Assembly (NCBI RefSeq): GCF_029227915.1
Contig: NC_079879.1
Location: 29,704,501-29,768,500 of the forward strand
DNA length: 64,000 bases
Reading direction: 5' to 3'
DNA from: Hydractinia symbiolongicarpus
Taxonomy: Eukaryota; Cnidaria; Hydrozoa; Anthoathecata; Hydractiniidae
Shown here one piece after another: positions 35,783 through 47,599 of this stretch (the first letter of the stretch is position 1; every line of letters starts with the position of its first letter). The notes beneath the pieces were generated by a model. That model saw only the letters and a list, made by a program, of their open reading frames with translations. It was not told the DNA's origin and ran no database searches. Made by a program: the position numbers and the translations under genes.

Positions 35783-36600
35783 CTGGTCTGCATATTTATA
35801 CTCTGTCAAATATTTTGCAAGCTTTAAGAGTGTTTGTCAAAGTTTTATAGTTACCAACTTAGTGTTTTACAGTGGTTCCTGTGGACTTTCTTTTTACATT
35901 TCCTTAAATTTGAAATATCTTTTCAGCTATTACGTTATTTTCTCTGGCTGGTCTGCAAAAATATAAATTTCGTACATTTCTATGAAGTCTCTCAATGTTA
36001 AGATTACAGTTTATAAACATTTTTGCCGGTTATTGTATAATTGTTTTGCTTTTATACATTGATTTTATGTTATTTTTGAGCTACAGCATCATTTTTACTA
36101 TCTGGTCTGCAAATTACACTCTTGTCAAATATTTTGTACTCTTCAAGAGTGTTTGTAAAATTTTTGAATAGTTACTAATTTGTGGTGTTTTATTATGTTC
36201 CTGTGAATTTTTTTCGCATTTTCATCAATTTGGAAAGATTTTTTCAACTATGACGTCATTTTTTCTATCTGGTCTGCAAATTACACTCTTGTCAGATATT
36301 TGTACTCCTTAAGAGTGTTTGTATAATTTTTGAATAGTTACTAATTTGTGGTGTTTTATTATGTTCCTGTGAACTTTTTTGCATTTTCATCAATTTGGAA
36401 AGATTTTTTCAACTATGACGTCATTTTTTCTATCTGGTCTGCAAATTTACACCCTTGTCCGAAATTTCGTACACTCTAATGAACTTTGTTTAACGTTAAG
36501 ATTACAGTTTATAAAATTGTTTACTGGTTGTTGTATACTTTCTTGCGCTTTTAGAGCAATTTGTAGTAATATTTGAGCTATGACGTCATCATTACGTCAT
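35783..36600 (+). repeat. Five tandem units of about 165 bp in the transposon 3' region
   Basis: Units begin with CTGGTCTGC at 35783, 35948, 36102, 36269 and 36434 (lengths 165, 154, 167, 165 and about 167). They come in two forms. Units 1, 3 and 4 share ACTCTTGTCA, AAGAGTGTTTG and GTTCCTGTG blocks. Units 2 and 5 share AATTTCGTACA and GTTAAGATTACAGTTTATAA. Units 3 and 4 are nearly identical, so their duplication is the most recent. Short ORFs here are by-products of the repeats. Confidence 0.88.
36251..36588. promoter_or_regulatory. Three TGACGTCA palindromes at 165-bp spacing
   Basis: TGACGTCA occurs at 36251-36258, 36416-36423 and 36581-36588, once at the end of each of tandem units 3, 4 and 5. 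A related ATTACGTCAT follows at 36591-36600. Degenerate counterparts end units 1 and 2 (TATTACGTTATT, TACAGCATCATT). TGACGTCA is the core of the CREB/ATF site. Here it could instead be a transposase-binding motif. Confidence 0.65.
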
Positions 36601-36946
36601 TTCTAAAAATAAACCATCAAAAATTAATATATTTTTTCTTTTACAAATATACTATCTACTGTAAAAATTTTAAGTTCTTACCATGTCTCAATCTGGAGTT
36701 ATTGATTTTTAAAGATAGAAATTGTGAAAAAAAACCTATACATGACCCCCGTCTTTGTGCCGTGTTTTGTTGCGAAATTGGCCGAAAAACGCAACAAAAA
36801 AGGGCTATACTATCTATCATAAAAATAACAATAACTAGAGAATGGCTTGGAGTTAGGAGTTGCGCGACCCCTCGTTGAAACCGTATAGAAATGTAGAAAA
36901 CGTTGCATACGGCTAGAAGGTCGAGCGGCGCATAGAAAAATTTGAC
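36601..36946 (+). other. Transposon right subterminal region
   Basis: Noncoding. It contains an inverted repeat TTTTGTTGCG (36765-36774) and CGCAACAAAA (36790-36799) with a 15-bp gap. It also contains ACCCCCGTCTT (36745-36755) and TGCCGTGTT (36758-36766). Both of the latter occur in the same orientation near the left end (31484-31494 and 31108-31116). The last 100 bp are unusually rich in CG dinucleotides for this element. Confidence 0.65.
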
Positions 36947-36958
36947 CTGAACAGCCTA
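36947..36958 (-). repeat. Right terminal inverted repeat
   Basis: CTGAACAGCCTA, the exact reverse complement of the left end. It is followed immediately by the second copy of the target duplication. Confidence 0.93.
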
Positions 36959-36965
36959 ACTAAAG
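36959..36965. repeat. Target site duplication, right copy
   Basis: ACTAAAG, directly abutting the right terminal repeat, after which the satellite continues with CCCATGAG. The eighth base does not match (C before the left copy, A at the element end before the right copy), so the visible duplication is 7 bp. Confidence 0.9.
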
Positions 36966-37345
36966 CCCATGAGATTTGTAGTTTTTAAAAATGGTTTCAT
37001 TTTTGATGAGACGCTGAATAAAAGAAATTTAATCGCCTGCAAACCAAAACCCGCGATTTCCCGTAAATCCCGGACTCGGCCCGTATAGTCAAAAGTATAC
37101 AAGGAAAGAACCCAGTGAGTAAACTCATTTCCCGAACGAATTTTTAAATTATTTTTTCACCACTAAAACGCATGAGACTTGTAGTTTTCAAAAATGTTTT
37201 CATTTTTGATGAGACGCTGAATAAAAGAAGTTTAATCGCCGGCAAACGAAAACCTGCGATTTCCCTTAAATCCTGGACTCGGCCCGTATAGTCAAAAGTT
37301 ACAAAGAAAGTACCCAGGGTGTAAACTCATTTCCCGAACGATTTT

Positions 37346-40300
37346 TTAAATTATTTTTTCACCACTAAAACGCATGAGACTTGTAGTTTTCAAAATTGTT
37401 TTCATTTTTGATGAGACGCTGATTAAAAAAAAGAGTTTAATCTCCGGCAAACGAAAACCTGCGATTTCCCGTAAATCCCGGACTCGACCCGTATAGTCAA
37501 AAGTATACACAGAAAGTACCCAGGGAGTAAACTCATTTCCCAAACGATTTTTTAAATTATTATATCACCACTAAAGCCCATGAGACTTGTAGTTTTTAAA
37601 AATGTTTTCATTTTTGATGAGACGCTGAATAAAAGAAGTTTAATCGCCGGCAAACGAAAACCCGCGATTTCCCGTAAATCCCGGGCTTGGCCTGTATAGT
37701 CAAAAGTATACAAAGAAAGTACCCAGGGAGTAAACTCATTTCCCGAACGATTTTTTAAATTATTTTTTCACCACTAAAACGCATGGACTTGTAGTTTTCA
37801 AAAATGTTTTCATTTTTGATGAGACGCTGAATAAAAGAAGTTTAATCGCCGGCAAACGAAAACCCGCGATTTCCCGTAAATCCCGGGCTTGGCCTGTATT
37901 GTCAAAAGTATACAAAGAAAGTACCCAGGGAGTAAACTCATTTCCCGAACGAGTTTTTAAATTATTTTTTCACCACTAAAACGCATGAGACTTGTAGTTT
38001 TCAAAAATGTTTTCATTTTTGATGAGACGCGGAATAAAAGAAGTTTAATCGCCGGCAAACGAAATCCCGCCATTTCCCGTAAACCCCGGACTCGGCCCGT
38101 ATAGTCAAAAGTATACAAAAAAAGTACCCAGGGAGTAAACTCATTTCCCGAACGATTTTTTATATTATTTTTTTACAACTAAACGCATGAGACTTGTAGT
38201 TTTCAAAAATGTTTTCATATTTGATGGGACGCTGAATAAAAGAAGTTTAATCGCCAGCAAACGAAAATCCGCGATTTCTCGTAAATCCCGGACTCGGCCC
38301 GTATAGTCAAAAGTATACAAAGAAAGTACCCAGGGAGTAAACTCATTTCCCGAACGATTTTTTAAATTTTTTTTTCACCACTAAAACGCATGAGACTTGT
38401 AGTTTTCAAAAATGTTTTCATTTTTGATGAGACGCCTAATGAAAGAAGTTTAATCGCCGGCAAACGAAACCCTGCGATTTCCCGTAAATCCCGGACTCGG
38501 CCCGTATAGTCAAAAGTATACAAAGAAAGTACCCAGGGAGTAAACTCATTTCCCAAACGATTTTTTTAATTATTATTTCACCACTAAAGCCCATGAGATT
38601 TGTAGTTTTTAAAAATGGTTTCATTTTTGATGAGACGCTGAATAAAAGAAATTTAATCGCCTGCAAACCAAAACCCGCGATTTCCCGTAAATCCCGGACT
38701 CGGCCCGTATAGTCAAAAGTATACAAGGAAAGAACCCAGTGAGTAAACTCATTTCCCGAACGAATTTTTAAATTATTTTTTCACCACTAAAACGCATGAG
38801 ACTTGTAGTTTTCAAAAATGTTTTCATTTTTGATGAGACGCTGAATAAAAGAAGTTTAATCGCCGGCAAACGAAAACCTGCGATTTCCCTTAAATCCTGG
38901 ACTCGGCCCGTATAGTCAAAAGTTACAAAGAAAGTACCCAGGGTGTAAACTCATTTCCCGAACGATTTTTTAAATTATTTTTTCACCACTAAAACGCATG
39001 AGACTTGTAGTTTTCAAAATTGTTTTCATTTTTGATGAGACGCTGATTAAAAAAAAGAGTTTAATCTCCGGCAAACGAAAACCTGCGATTTCCCGTAAAT
39101 CCCGGACTCGGCCCGTATAGTCAAAAGTATACACAGAAAGTACCCAGGGAGTAAACTCATTTCCCAAACGATTTTTTAAATTATTATATCACCACTAAAG
39201 CCCATGAGACTTGTAGTTTTTTAAAATGTTTTCATTTTTGATGAGACGCTGAATAAAAGAAGTTTAATCGCCGGCAAACGAAAACCCGCGATTTCCCGTA
39301 AATCCCGGGCTTGGCCTGTATAGTCAAAAGTATACAAAGAAAGTACCCAGGGAGTAAACTCATTTCCCGAACGAGTTTTTAAATTTTTTTTTCACCACTA
39401 AAACGCATGAGACTTGTAGTTTTCAAAAATGTTTTCATTTTTGATGAGACGCCTAATGAAAGAAGTTTAATCGCCGGCAAACGAAACCCTGCGATTTCCC
39501 GTAAATCCCGGACTCGGCCCGTATAGTCAAAAGTATACAAAGAAAGTACCCAGGGAGTAAACTCATTTCCCAAACGATTTTTTTAATTATTATTTCACCA
39601 CTAAAGCCCATGAGATTTGTAGTTTTTAAAAATGGTTTCATTTTTGATGAGACGCTGAATAAAAGAAATTTAATCGCCTGCAAACCAAAACCCGCGATTT
39701 CCCGTAAATCCCGGACTCGGCCCGTATAGTCAAAAGTATACAAGGAAAGAACCCAGTGAGTAAACTCATTTCCCGAACGAATTTTTAAATTATTTTTTCA
39801 CCACTAAAACGCATGAGACTTGTAGTTTTCAAAAATGTTTTCATTTTTGATGAGACGCTGAATAAAAGAAGTTTAATCGCCGGCAAACGAAAACCTGCGA
39901 TTTCCCTTAAATCCTGGACTCGGCCCGTATAGTCAAAAGTTACAAAGAAAGTACCCAGGGTGTAAACTCATTTCCCGAACGATTTTTTAAATTATTTTTT
40001 CACCACTAAAACGCATGAGACTTGTAGTTTTCAAAATTGTTTTCATTTTTGATGAGACGCTGATTAAAAAAAAGAGTTTAATCTCCGGCAAACGAAAACC
40101 TGCGATTTCCCGTAAATCCCGGACTCGACCCGTATAGTCAAAAGTATACACAGAAAGTACCCAGGGAGTAAACTCATTTCCCAAACGATTTTTTAAATTA
40201 TTATATCACCACTAAAGCCCATGAGACTTGTAGTTTTTAAAAATGTTTTCATTTTTGATGAGACGCTGAATAAAAGAAGTTTAATCGCCGGCAAACGAAA

Positions 40301-43300
40301 ACCCGCGATTTCCCGTAAATCCTGGGCTTGGCCTGTATAGTCAAAAGTATACAAAGAAAGTACCCAGGGAGTAAACTCATTTCCCGAACGAGTTTTTAAA
40401 TTATTTTTTCACCACTAAAACGCATGAGACTTGTAGTTTTCAAAAATGTTTTCATTTTTGATGAGACGCGGAATAAAAGAAGTTTAATCGCCGGCAAACG
40501 AAATCCCGCCATTTCCCGTAAACCCCGGACTCGGCCCGTATAGTCAAAAGTATACAAAGAAAGTACCCAGGGAGTAAACTCATTTCCCGAACGATTTTTT
40601 ATATTATTTTTTTACAACTAAACGCATGAGACTTGTAGTTTTCAAAAATGTTTTCATATTTGATGGGACGCTGAATAAAAGAAGTTTAATCGCCAGCAAA
40701 CGAAAATCCGCGATTTCCCGTAAATCCCGGACTCAGCCCGTATAGTCAAAAGTATACAAAGAAAGTACCCAGGGAGTAAACTCATTTCCCGAACGATTTT
40801 TTATATTATTTTTTTACAACTAAACGCATGAGACTTGTAGTTTTCAAAAATGTTTTCATATTTGATGGGACGCTGAATAAAAGAAGTTTAATCGCCAGCA
40901 AACGAAAATCCGCGATTTCCCGTAAATCCCGGACTCGGCCCGTATAGTCAAAAGTATACAAAGAAAGTACCCAGGGAGTAAACTCATTTCCCGAACGATT
41001 TTTTAAATTTTTTTTTCACCACTAAAACGCATGAGACTTGTAGTTTTCAAAAATGTTTTCATTTTTGATGAGACGCCTAATGAAAGAAGTTTAATCGCCG
41101 GCAAACGAAACCCTGCGATTTCCCGTAAATCCCGGACTCGGCCCGTATAGTCAAAAGTATACAAAGAAAGTACCCAGGGAGTAAACTCATTTCCCAAACG
41201 ATTTTTTTAATTATTATTTCACCACTAAAGCCCATGAGATTTGTAGTTTTTAAAAATGGTTTCATTTTTGATGAGACGCTGAATAAAAGAAATTTAATCG
41301 CCTGCAAACGAAAACCCGCGATTTCCCGTAAATCCCGGACTCGGCCCGTATAGTCAAAAGTATACAAGGAAAGAACCCAGTGAGTAAACTCATTTCCCGA
41401 ACGAATTTTTAAATTATTTTTTCACCACTAAAACGCATGAGACTTGTAGTTTTCAAAAATGTTTTCATTTTTGATGAGACGCTGAATAAAAGAAGTTTAA
41501 TCGCCGGCAAACGAAAACCTGCGATTTCCCTTAAATCCTGGACTCGGCTCGTATAGTCAAAAGTTACAAAGAAAGTACCCAGGGTGTAAACTCATTTCCC
41601 GAACGATTTTTTAAATTATTTTTTCACCACTAAAACGCATGAGACTTGTAGTTTTCAAAATTGTTTTCATTTTTGATGAGACGCTGATTAAAAAAAAGAG
41701 TTTAATCTCCGGCAAACGAAAACCTGCGATTTCCCGTAAATCCCGGACTCGGCCCGTATAGTCAAAAGTATACACAGAAAGTACCCAGGGAGTAAACTCA
41801 TTTCCCAAACGATTTTTTAAATTATTATATCACCACTAAAGCCCATGAGACTTGTAGTTTTTAAAAATGTTTTCATTTTTGATGAGACGCTGAATAAAAG
41901 AAGTTTAATCGCCGGCAAACGAAAACCCGCGATTTCCCGTAAATCCCGTACTCGGCCCGTATAGTCAAAAGTATACATGGAAAGTACCCAGTGAGTAAAC
42001 TTATTTTCCGAACGAATTTTTAAGTTATTTTTTCACCACTAAAACGCATGAGACTTGTAGTTTTTAGAAATGTTTTCATTTTTGATGAGACGCTTAATGA
42101 AAGTGGTTTAATCGCCGGCAAACGAAAACCCGCGATTTCCCGTAAATCCCGGGCTAGGCCCGTATAGTCGAATGTATACAAAGAAAGTACCCTGGGAGTA
42201 AACTCATTTCCAAAACGATTTTTTAAATTATCTTTTCACCACTAAAACCCTTGAGACTTGTAATTTTCAAAAATGTCTTCATTTTTGATGAGACGCTGAA
42301 TAAAAGAAGTTTAATCGCCGGCAAACGAAAACCTGCGATTTCCCTTAAATCCTGGACTCGGCCCGTATAGTCAAAAGTTACAAAGAAAGTACCAAGGGTG
42401 TAAACTCATTTCCCGAACGATTTTTTAAATTATTTTTTCACCACTAAAACGCATGAGACTTGTAGTTTTCAAAATTGTTTTCATTTTTGATGAGACGCTG
42501 ATTAAAAAAAAGAGTTTAATCTCCGGCAAACGAAAACCTGCGATTTCCCGTAAATCCCGGACTCGGCCCGTATAGTCAAAAGTATACACAGAAAGTACCC
42601 AGGGAGTAAACTCATTTCCCAAACGATTTTTTAAATTATTATATCACCACTAAAGCCCATGAGACTTGTAGTTTTTAAAAATGTTTTCATTTTTGATGAG
42701 ACGCTGAATAAAAGAAGTTTAATCGCCGGCAAACGAAAACCCGCGATTTCCCGTAAATCCCGGGCTTGGCCTGTATAGTCAAAAGTATACAAAGAAAGTA
42801 CCCAGGGAGTAAACTCATTTCCCGAACGAGTTTTTAAATTATTTTTTCACCACTAAAACGCATGAGACTTGTAGTTTTCAAAAATGTTTTCATTTTTGAT
42901 GAGACGCGGAATAAAAGAAGTTTAATCGCCGGCAAACGAAATCCCGCCATTTCCCGTAAACCCCGGACTCGGCCCGTATAGTCAAAAGTATACAAAGAAA
43001 CTACCCAGGGAGTAAACTCATTTCCCGAACGATTTTTTATATTATTTTTTTACAACTAAACGCATGAGACTTGTAGTTTTCAAAAATGTTTTCATATTTG
43101 ATGGGACGCTGAATAAAAGAAGTTTAATCGCCAGCAAACGAAAATCCGCGATTTCCCGTAAATCCCGGACTCGGCCCGTATAGTCAAAAGTATACAAAGA
43201 AAGTACCCAGGGAGTAAACTCATTTCCCGAACGATTTTTTATATTATTTTTTTACAACTAAACGCATGAGACTTGTAGTTTTCAAAAATGTTTTCATATT

Positions 43301-45870
43301 TGATGGGACGCTGAATAAAAGAAGTTTAATCGCCAGCAAACGAAAATCCGCGATTTCCCGTAAATCCCGGACTCGGCCCGTATAGTCAAAAGTATACAAA
43401 GAAAGTACCCAGGGAGTAAAATCATTTCCCGAACGATTTTTTAAATTTTTTTTTCACCACTAAAACGCATGAGACTTGTAGTTTTCAAAAATGTTTTCAT
43501 TTTTGATGAGACGCCTAATGAAAGAAGTTTAATCGCCGGCAAACGAAACCCTGCGATTTCCCGTAAATCCCGGACTCGGCCCGTATAGTCAAAAGTATAC
43601 AAAGAAAGTACCCAGGGAGTAAACTCATTTCCCAAACGATTTTTTTAATTATTATTTCACCACTAAAGCCCATGAGATTTGTAGTTTTTAAAAATGGTTT
43701 CATTTTTGATGAGACGCTGAATAAAAGAAATTTAATCGCCTGCAAACGAAAACCCGCGATTTCCCGTAAATCCCGGACTCGGCCCGTATAGTCAAAAGTA
43801 TACAAGGAAAGAACCCAGTGAGTAAACTCATTTCCCGAACGAATTTTTAAATTATTTTTTCACCACTAAAACGCATGAGACTTGTAGTTTTCAAAAATGT
43901 TTTCATTTTTGATGAGACGCTGAATAAAAGAAGTTTAATCGCCGGCAAACGAAAACCTGCGATTTCCCTTAAATCCTGGACTCGGCCCGTATAGTCAAAA
44001 GTTACAAAGAAAGTACCCAGGGTGTAAACTCATTTCCCGAACGATTTTTTAAATTATTTTTTCACCACTAAAACGCATGAGACTTGTAGTTTTCAAAATT
44101 GTTTTCATTTTTGATGAGACGCTGATTAAAAAAAAGAGTTTAATCTCCGGCAAACGAAAACCTGCGATTTCCCGTAAATCCCGGACTCGGCCCGTATAGT
44201 CAAAAGTATACACAGAAAGTACCCAGGGAGTAAACTCATTTCCCAAACGATTTTTTAAATTATTATATCACCACTAAAGCCCATGAGACTTGTAGTTTTT
44301 AAAAATGTTTTCATTTTTGATGAGACGCTGAATAAAAGAAGTTTAATCGCCGGCAAACGAAAACCCGCGATTTCCCGTAAATCCCGGGCTTGGCCTGTAT
44401 AGTCAAAAGTATACAAAGAAAGTACCCAGGGAGTAAACTCATTTCCCGAACGAGTTTTTAAATTATTTTTTCACCACTAAAACGCATGAGACTTGTAGTT
44501 TTCAAAAATGTTTTCATTTTTGATGAGACGCGGAATAAAAGAAGTTTAATCGCCGGCAAACGAAATCCCGCCATTTCCCGTAAACCCCGGACTCGGCCCG
44601 TATAGTCAAAAGTATACAAAGAAAGTACCCAGGGAGTAAACTCATTTCCCGAACAATTTTTTATATTATTTTTTTACAACTAAACGCATGAGACTTGTAG
44701 TTTTCAAAAATGTTTTCATATTTGATGGGACGCTGAATAAAAGAAGTTTAATCGCCAGCAAACGAAAATCCGCGATTTCCCGTAAATCCCGGACTCGGCC
44801 CGTATAGTCAAAAGTATACAAAGAAAGTACCCAGGGAGTAAACTCATTTCCCGAACGATTTTTTATATTATTTTTTTACAACTAAACGCATGAGACTTGT
44901 AGTTTTCAAAAATGTTTTCATATTTGATGGGACGCTGAATAAAAGAAGTTTAATCGCCAGCAAACGAAAATCCGCGATTTCCCGTAAATCCCGGACTCGG
45001 CCCGTATAGTCAAAAGTATACAAAGAAAGTACCCAGGGAGTAAACTCATTTCCCGAACGATTTTTTAAATTTTTTTTTCACCACTAAAACGCATGAGACT
45101 TGTAGTTTTCAAAAATGTTTTCATTTTTGATGAGACGCCTAATGAAAGAAGTTTAATCGCCGGCAAACGAAACCCTGCGATTTCCCGTAAATCCCGGACT
45201 CGGCCCGTATAGTCAAAAGTATACAAAGAAAGTACCCAGGGAGTAAACTCATTTCCCAAACGATTTTTTTAATTATTATTTCACCACTAAAGCCCATGAG
45301 ATTTGTAGTTTTTAAAAATGGTTTCATTTTTGATGAGACGCTGAATAAAAGAAATTTAATCGCCTGCAAACGAAAACCCGCGATTTCCCGTAAATCCCGG
45401 ACTCGGCCCGTATAGTCAAAAGTATACAAGGAAAGAACCCAGTGAGTAAACTCATTTCCCGAACGAATTTTTAAATTATTTTTTCACCACTAAAACGCAT
45501 GAGACTTGTAGTTTTCAAAAATGTTTTCATTTTTGATGAGACGCTGAATAAAAGAAGTTTAATCGCCGGCAAACGAAAACCTGCGATTTCCCTTAAATCC
45601 TGGACTCGGCCCGTATAGTCAAAAGTTACAAAGAAAGTACCCAGGGTGTAAACTCATTTCCCGAACGATTTTTTAAATTATTTTTTCACCACTAAAACGC
45701 ATGAGACTTGTAGTTTTCAAAATTGTTTTCATTTTTGATGAGACGCTGATTAAAAAAAAGAGTTTAATCTCCGGCAAACGAAAACCTGCGATTTCCCGTA
45801 AATCCCGGACTCGGCCCGTATAGTCAAAAGTATACACAGAAAGTACCCAGGGAGTAAACTCATTTCCCAA
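37346..45870 (-). repeat. HOR, period 1624 bp (8 monomers) mixed with 1017 bp (5 monomers)
   Basis: The long-T-tract monomer recurs at 37346, 38970, 39987, 41611, 42425, 44049 and 45673. The steps are 1624, 1017, 1624, 814, 1624 and 1624 bp. A second landmark at 38362, 39379, 41003, 43441 and 45065 gives the same steps, with 2438 = 1624 + 814. Eight-monomer units therefore alternate with shortened ones. The 814-bp step follows a chimeric monomer near 42300. Confidence 0.88.
39600..39606. other. Uninterrupted counterpart of the transposon target
   Basis: ACTAAAG in the HOR copy that pairs with the transposon-bearing copy. It lies 8524 bp from the left duplication and 2641 bp from the right one. 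8524 minus 5883 (the element plus one duplication) is also 2641, so the flanks align exactly once the insertion is removed. Confidence 0.85.
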
Positions 45871-47599
45871 ACGATTTTTTAAATTATTATATCACCACTA
45901 AAGCCCATGAGACTTGTAGTTTTTAAAAATGTTTTTATTTTTGATGAGACGCTGAATAAAAGAAGTTTAATCGCCGGCAAACGAAAACCCGCGATTTCCC
46001 GTAAATCCCGTACTCGGCCCGTATAGTCAAAAGTATACATGGAAAGTACCCAGTGAGTAAACTTATTTTCCGAACGAATTTTTAAGTTATTTTTTCACCA
46101 CTAAAACGCATGAGACTTGTAGTTTTTAGAAATGTTTTCATTTTTGATGAGACGCTTAATGAAAGTGGTTTAATCGCCGGCAAACGAAAACCCGCGATTT
46201 CCCGTAAATCCCGGGCTAGGCCCGTATAGTCGAATGTATACAAAGAAAGTACCCTGTGAGTAAACTCATTTCCAAAACGATTTTTTAAATTATCTTTTCA
46301 CCACTAAAACCCTTGAGACTTGTAATTTTCAAAAATGTCTTCATTTTTGATGAGACGCTGAATAAAAGAAGTTTATTCGCCAGCAAACGAAAACCCGCCA
46401 TTTCCCGTAAACCCCGGACTCGGCCCGCATAGTCAAATGTATACAAAGAAAGTACCCTGTCAGTAAACCCATTTCCAAAACGATTTTTTAAATTATCTTT
46501 TCACCACTAAAACGCATGAGACTTGTAGTTTTCAAGAATGTTTTCATTTTTGATGAGACGCTGAATAAAAGAAGTTTAATCGCTGGCAAACAAAAATCCG
46601 CGATTTCTTGTAAATCCCGGTCCCGGCCCGTATAGTCAAAAGTATACAAAGAAAGTACCCAGGGAGTAAACTCATTTCCCGAACGATTTTTTAATATATT
46701 TTTTCACCACTAAAACGCATGAGACTTGTAGTTTTCAAAAATGTTTCCATTTTTGATGAGACGCTTAATGAAAGAGGTTTAATCGCCGGCAAACGAAATC
46801 CCGCGTTTTCCCGTAAATCCGGGGCTTGGCCCGTATAGTTGAATGTATACAAAGAAAGTACCCAGGGAGTAAACTCATTTCCCGAACGATTTTTTAAATT
46901 TTTTTTTCACCACTAAAACGCATGAGACTTGTAGTTTTCAAAAATGTTTTCATTTTTGATGAGACACTTAATGAAAGAGGTTTAATCGCCGGCAAACGAA
47001 AACCCGCGATTTCCCGTAAATCCCGGGCTTGGCCCGTATAGTCGAATGTATACAAAGAAAGTACCCTGTGAGTAAACTCATTTCCAGAAAGATTTTTTAA
47101 ATTATTTTTTCACCACTAAAACGCACAAGACTTGTAGTTTTTAAAAATCTTTTCATTTTTGATGAGACGCTGAATAAAAGAAGTTTAATCGCCGGCAAAC
47201 GAAAACCCGCGATTTCCCGTAAATCCCGGGCTTGGCCCGCATAGTCAAAAGTATACAAAGAAAGTACCCAGGGAGTAAACTCATTTCCCGAACGATTTTT
47301 TAAATTATTTTTTCACCACTAAAACGCATAAGACTTGTAGTTTTTAAAAATCTTTTCATTTTTGATGAGACGCTGAATAAAAGAAGTTTATTCGCCGGCA
47401 AACGAAAACCCGCGATTTCCCGTAAATCCCGGGCTTGGCCCGCATAGTCAAAAGTATACAAAGAAAGTACCCAGGGAGTAAACTCATTTCCCGAACGATT
47501 TTTTAAATTATTTTTTCACCACTAAAACGCATGGACTTGTAGTTTTCAAAAATGTTTTTATTTTTGATGAGACGCTGAATAAAAGAACTTTATTCGCCG

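Larger units (their letters stand above)
31083..36958 (+). mobile_element. Complete 5.9-kb terminal-inverted-repeat DNA transposon
   Basis: This is the only non-satellite sequence in the window. It starts TAGGCTGTTCAG and ends CTGAACAGCCTA, a perfect 12-bp terminal inverted repeat, and is bracketed by ACTAAAG on both sides. Uninterrupted copies of the target, CACCACTAAAGCCC, are everywhere in the array. The element carries one long intact ORF encoding a probable transposase, about 1.07 kb of 5' noncoding sequence and about 1.4 kb of 3' sequence with subterminal tandem repeats. It is visibly more AT-rich than the satellite. The superfamily is uncertain. The order of core motifs (HGDGTS, MSD, CKLH, GNRFN) recalls hAT-like RNase-H transposases, but hAT elements usually make 8-bp duplications and this one shows 7. 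P-like (7-8 bp), Dada (6-7 bp) and KDZ (8 bp) groups are alternatives that I cannot exclude by eye. Confidence 0.93.

Noticed and set aside
35730-36878. Three short plus-strand ORFs after the transposase
   Set aside because: They lie in the 165-bp tandem repeats and AT-rich subterminal sequence, and show no domain or conserved start.
31083-36958. LTR retrotransposon or LINE as the identity of the insert
   Set aside because: The ends are inverted, not direct. There is no poly-A tail, and no reverse transcriptase motif such as YxDD is visible in the ORF.
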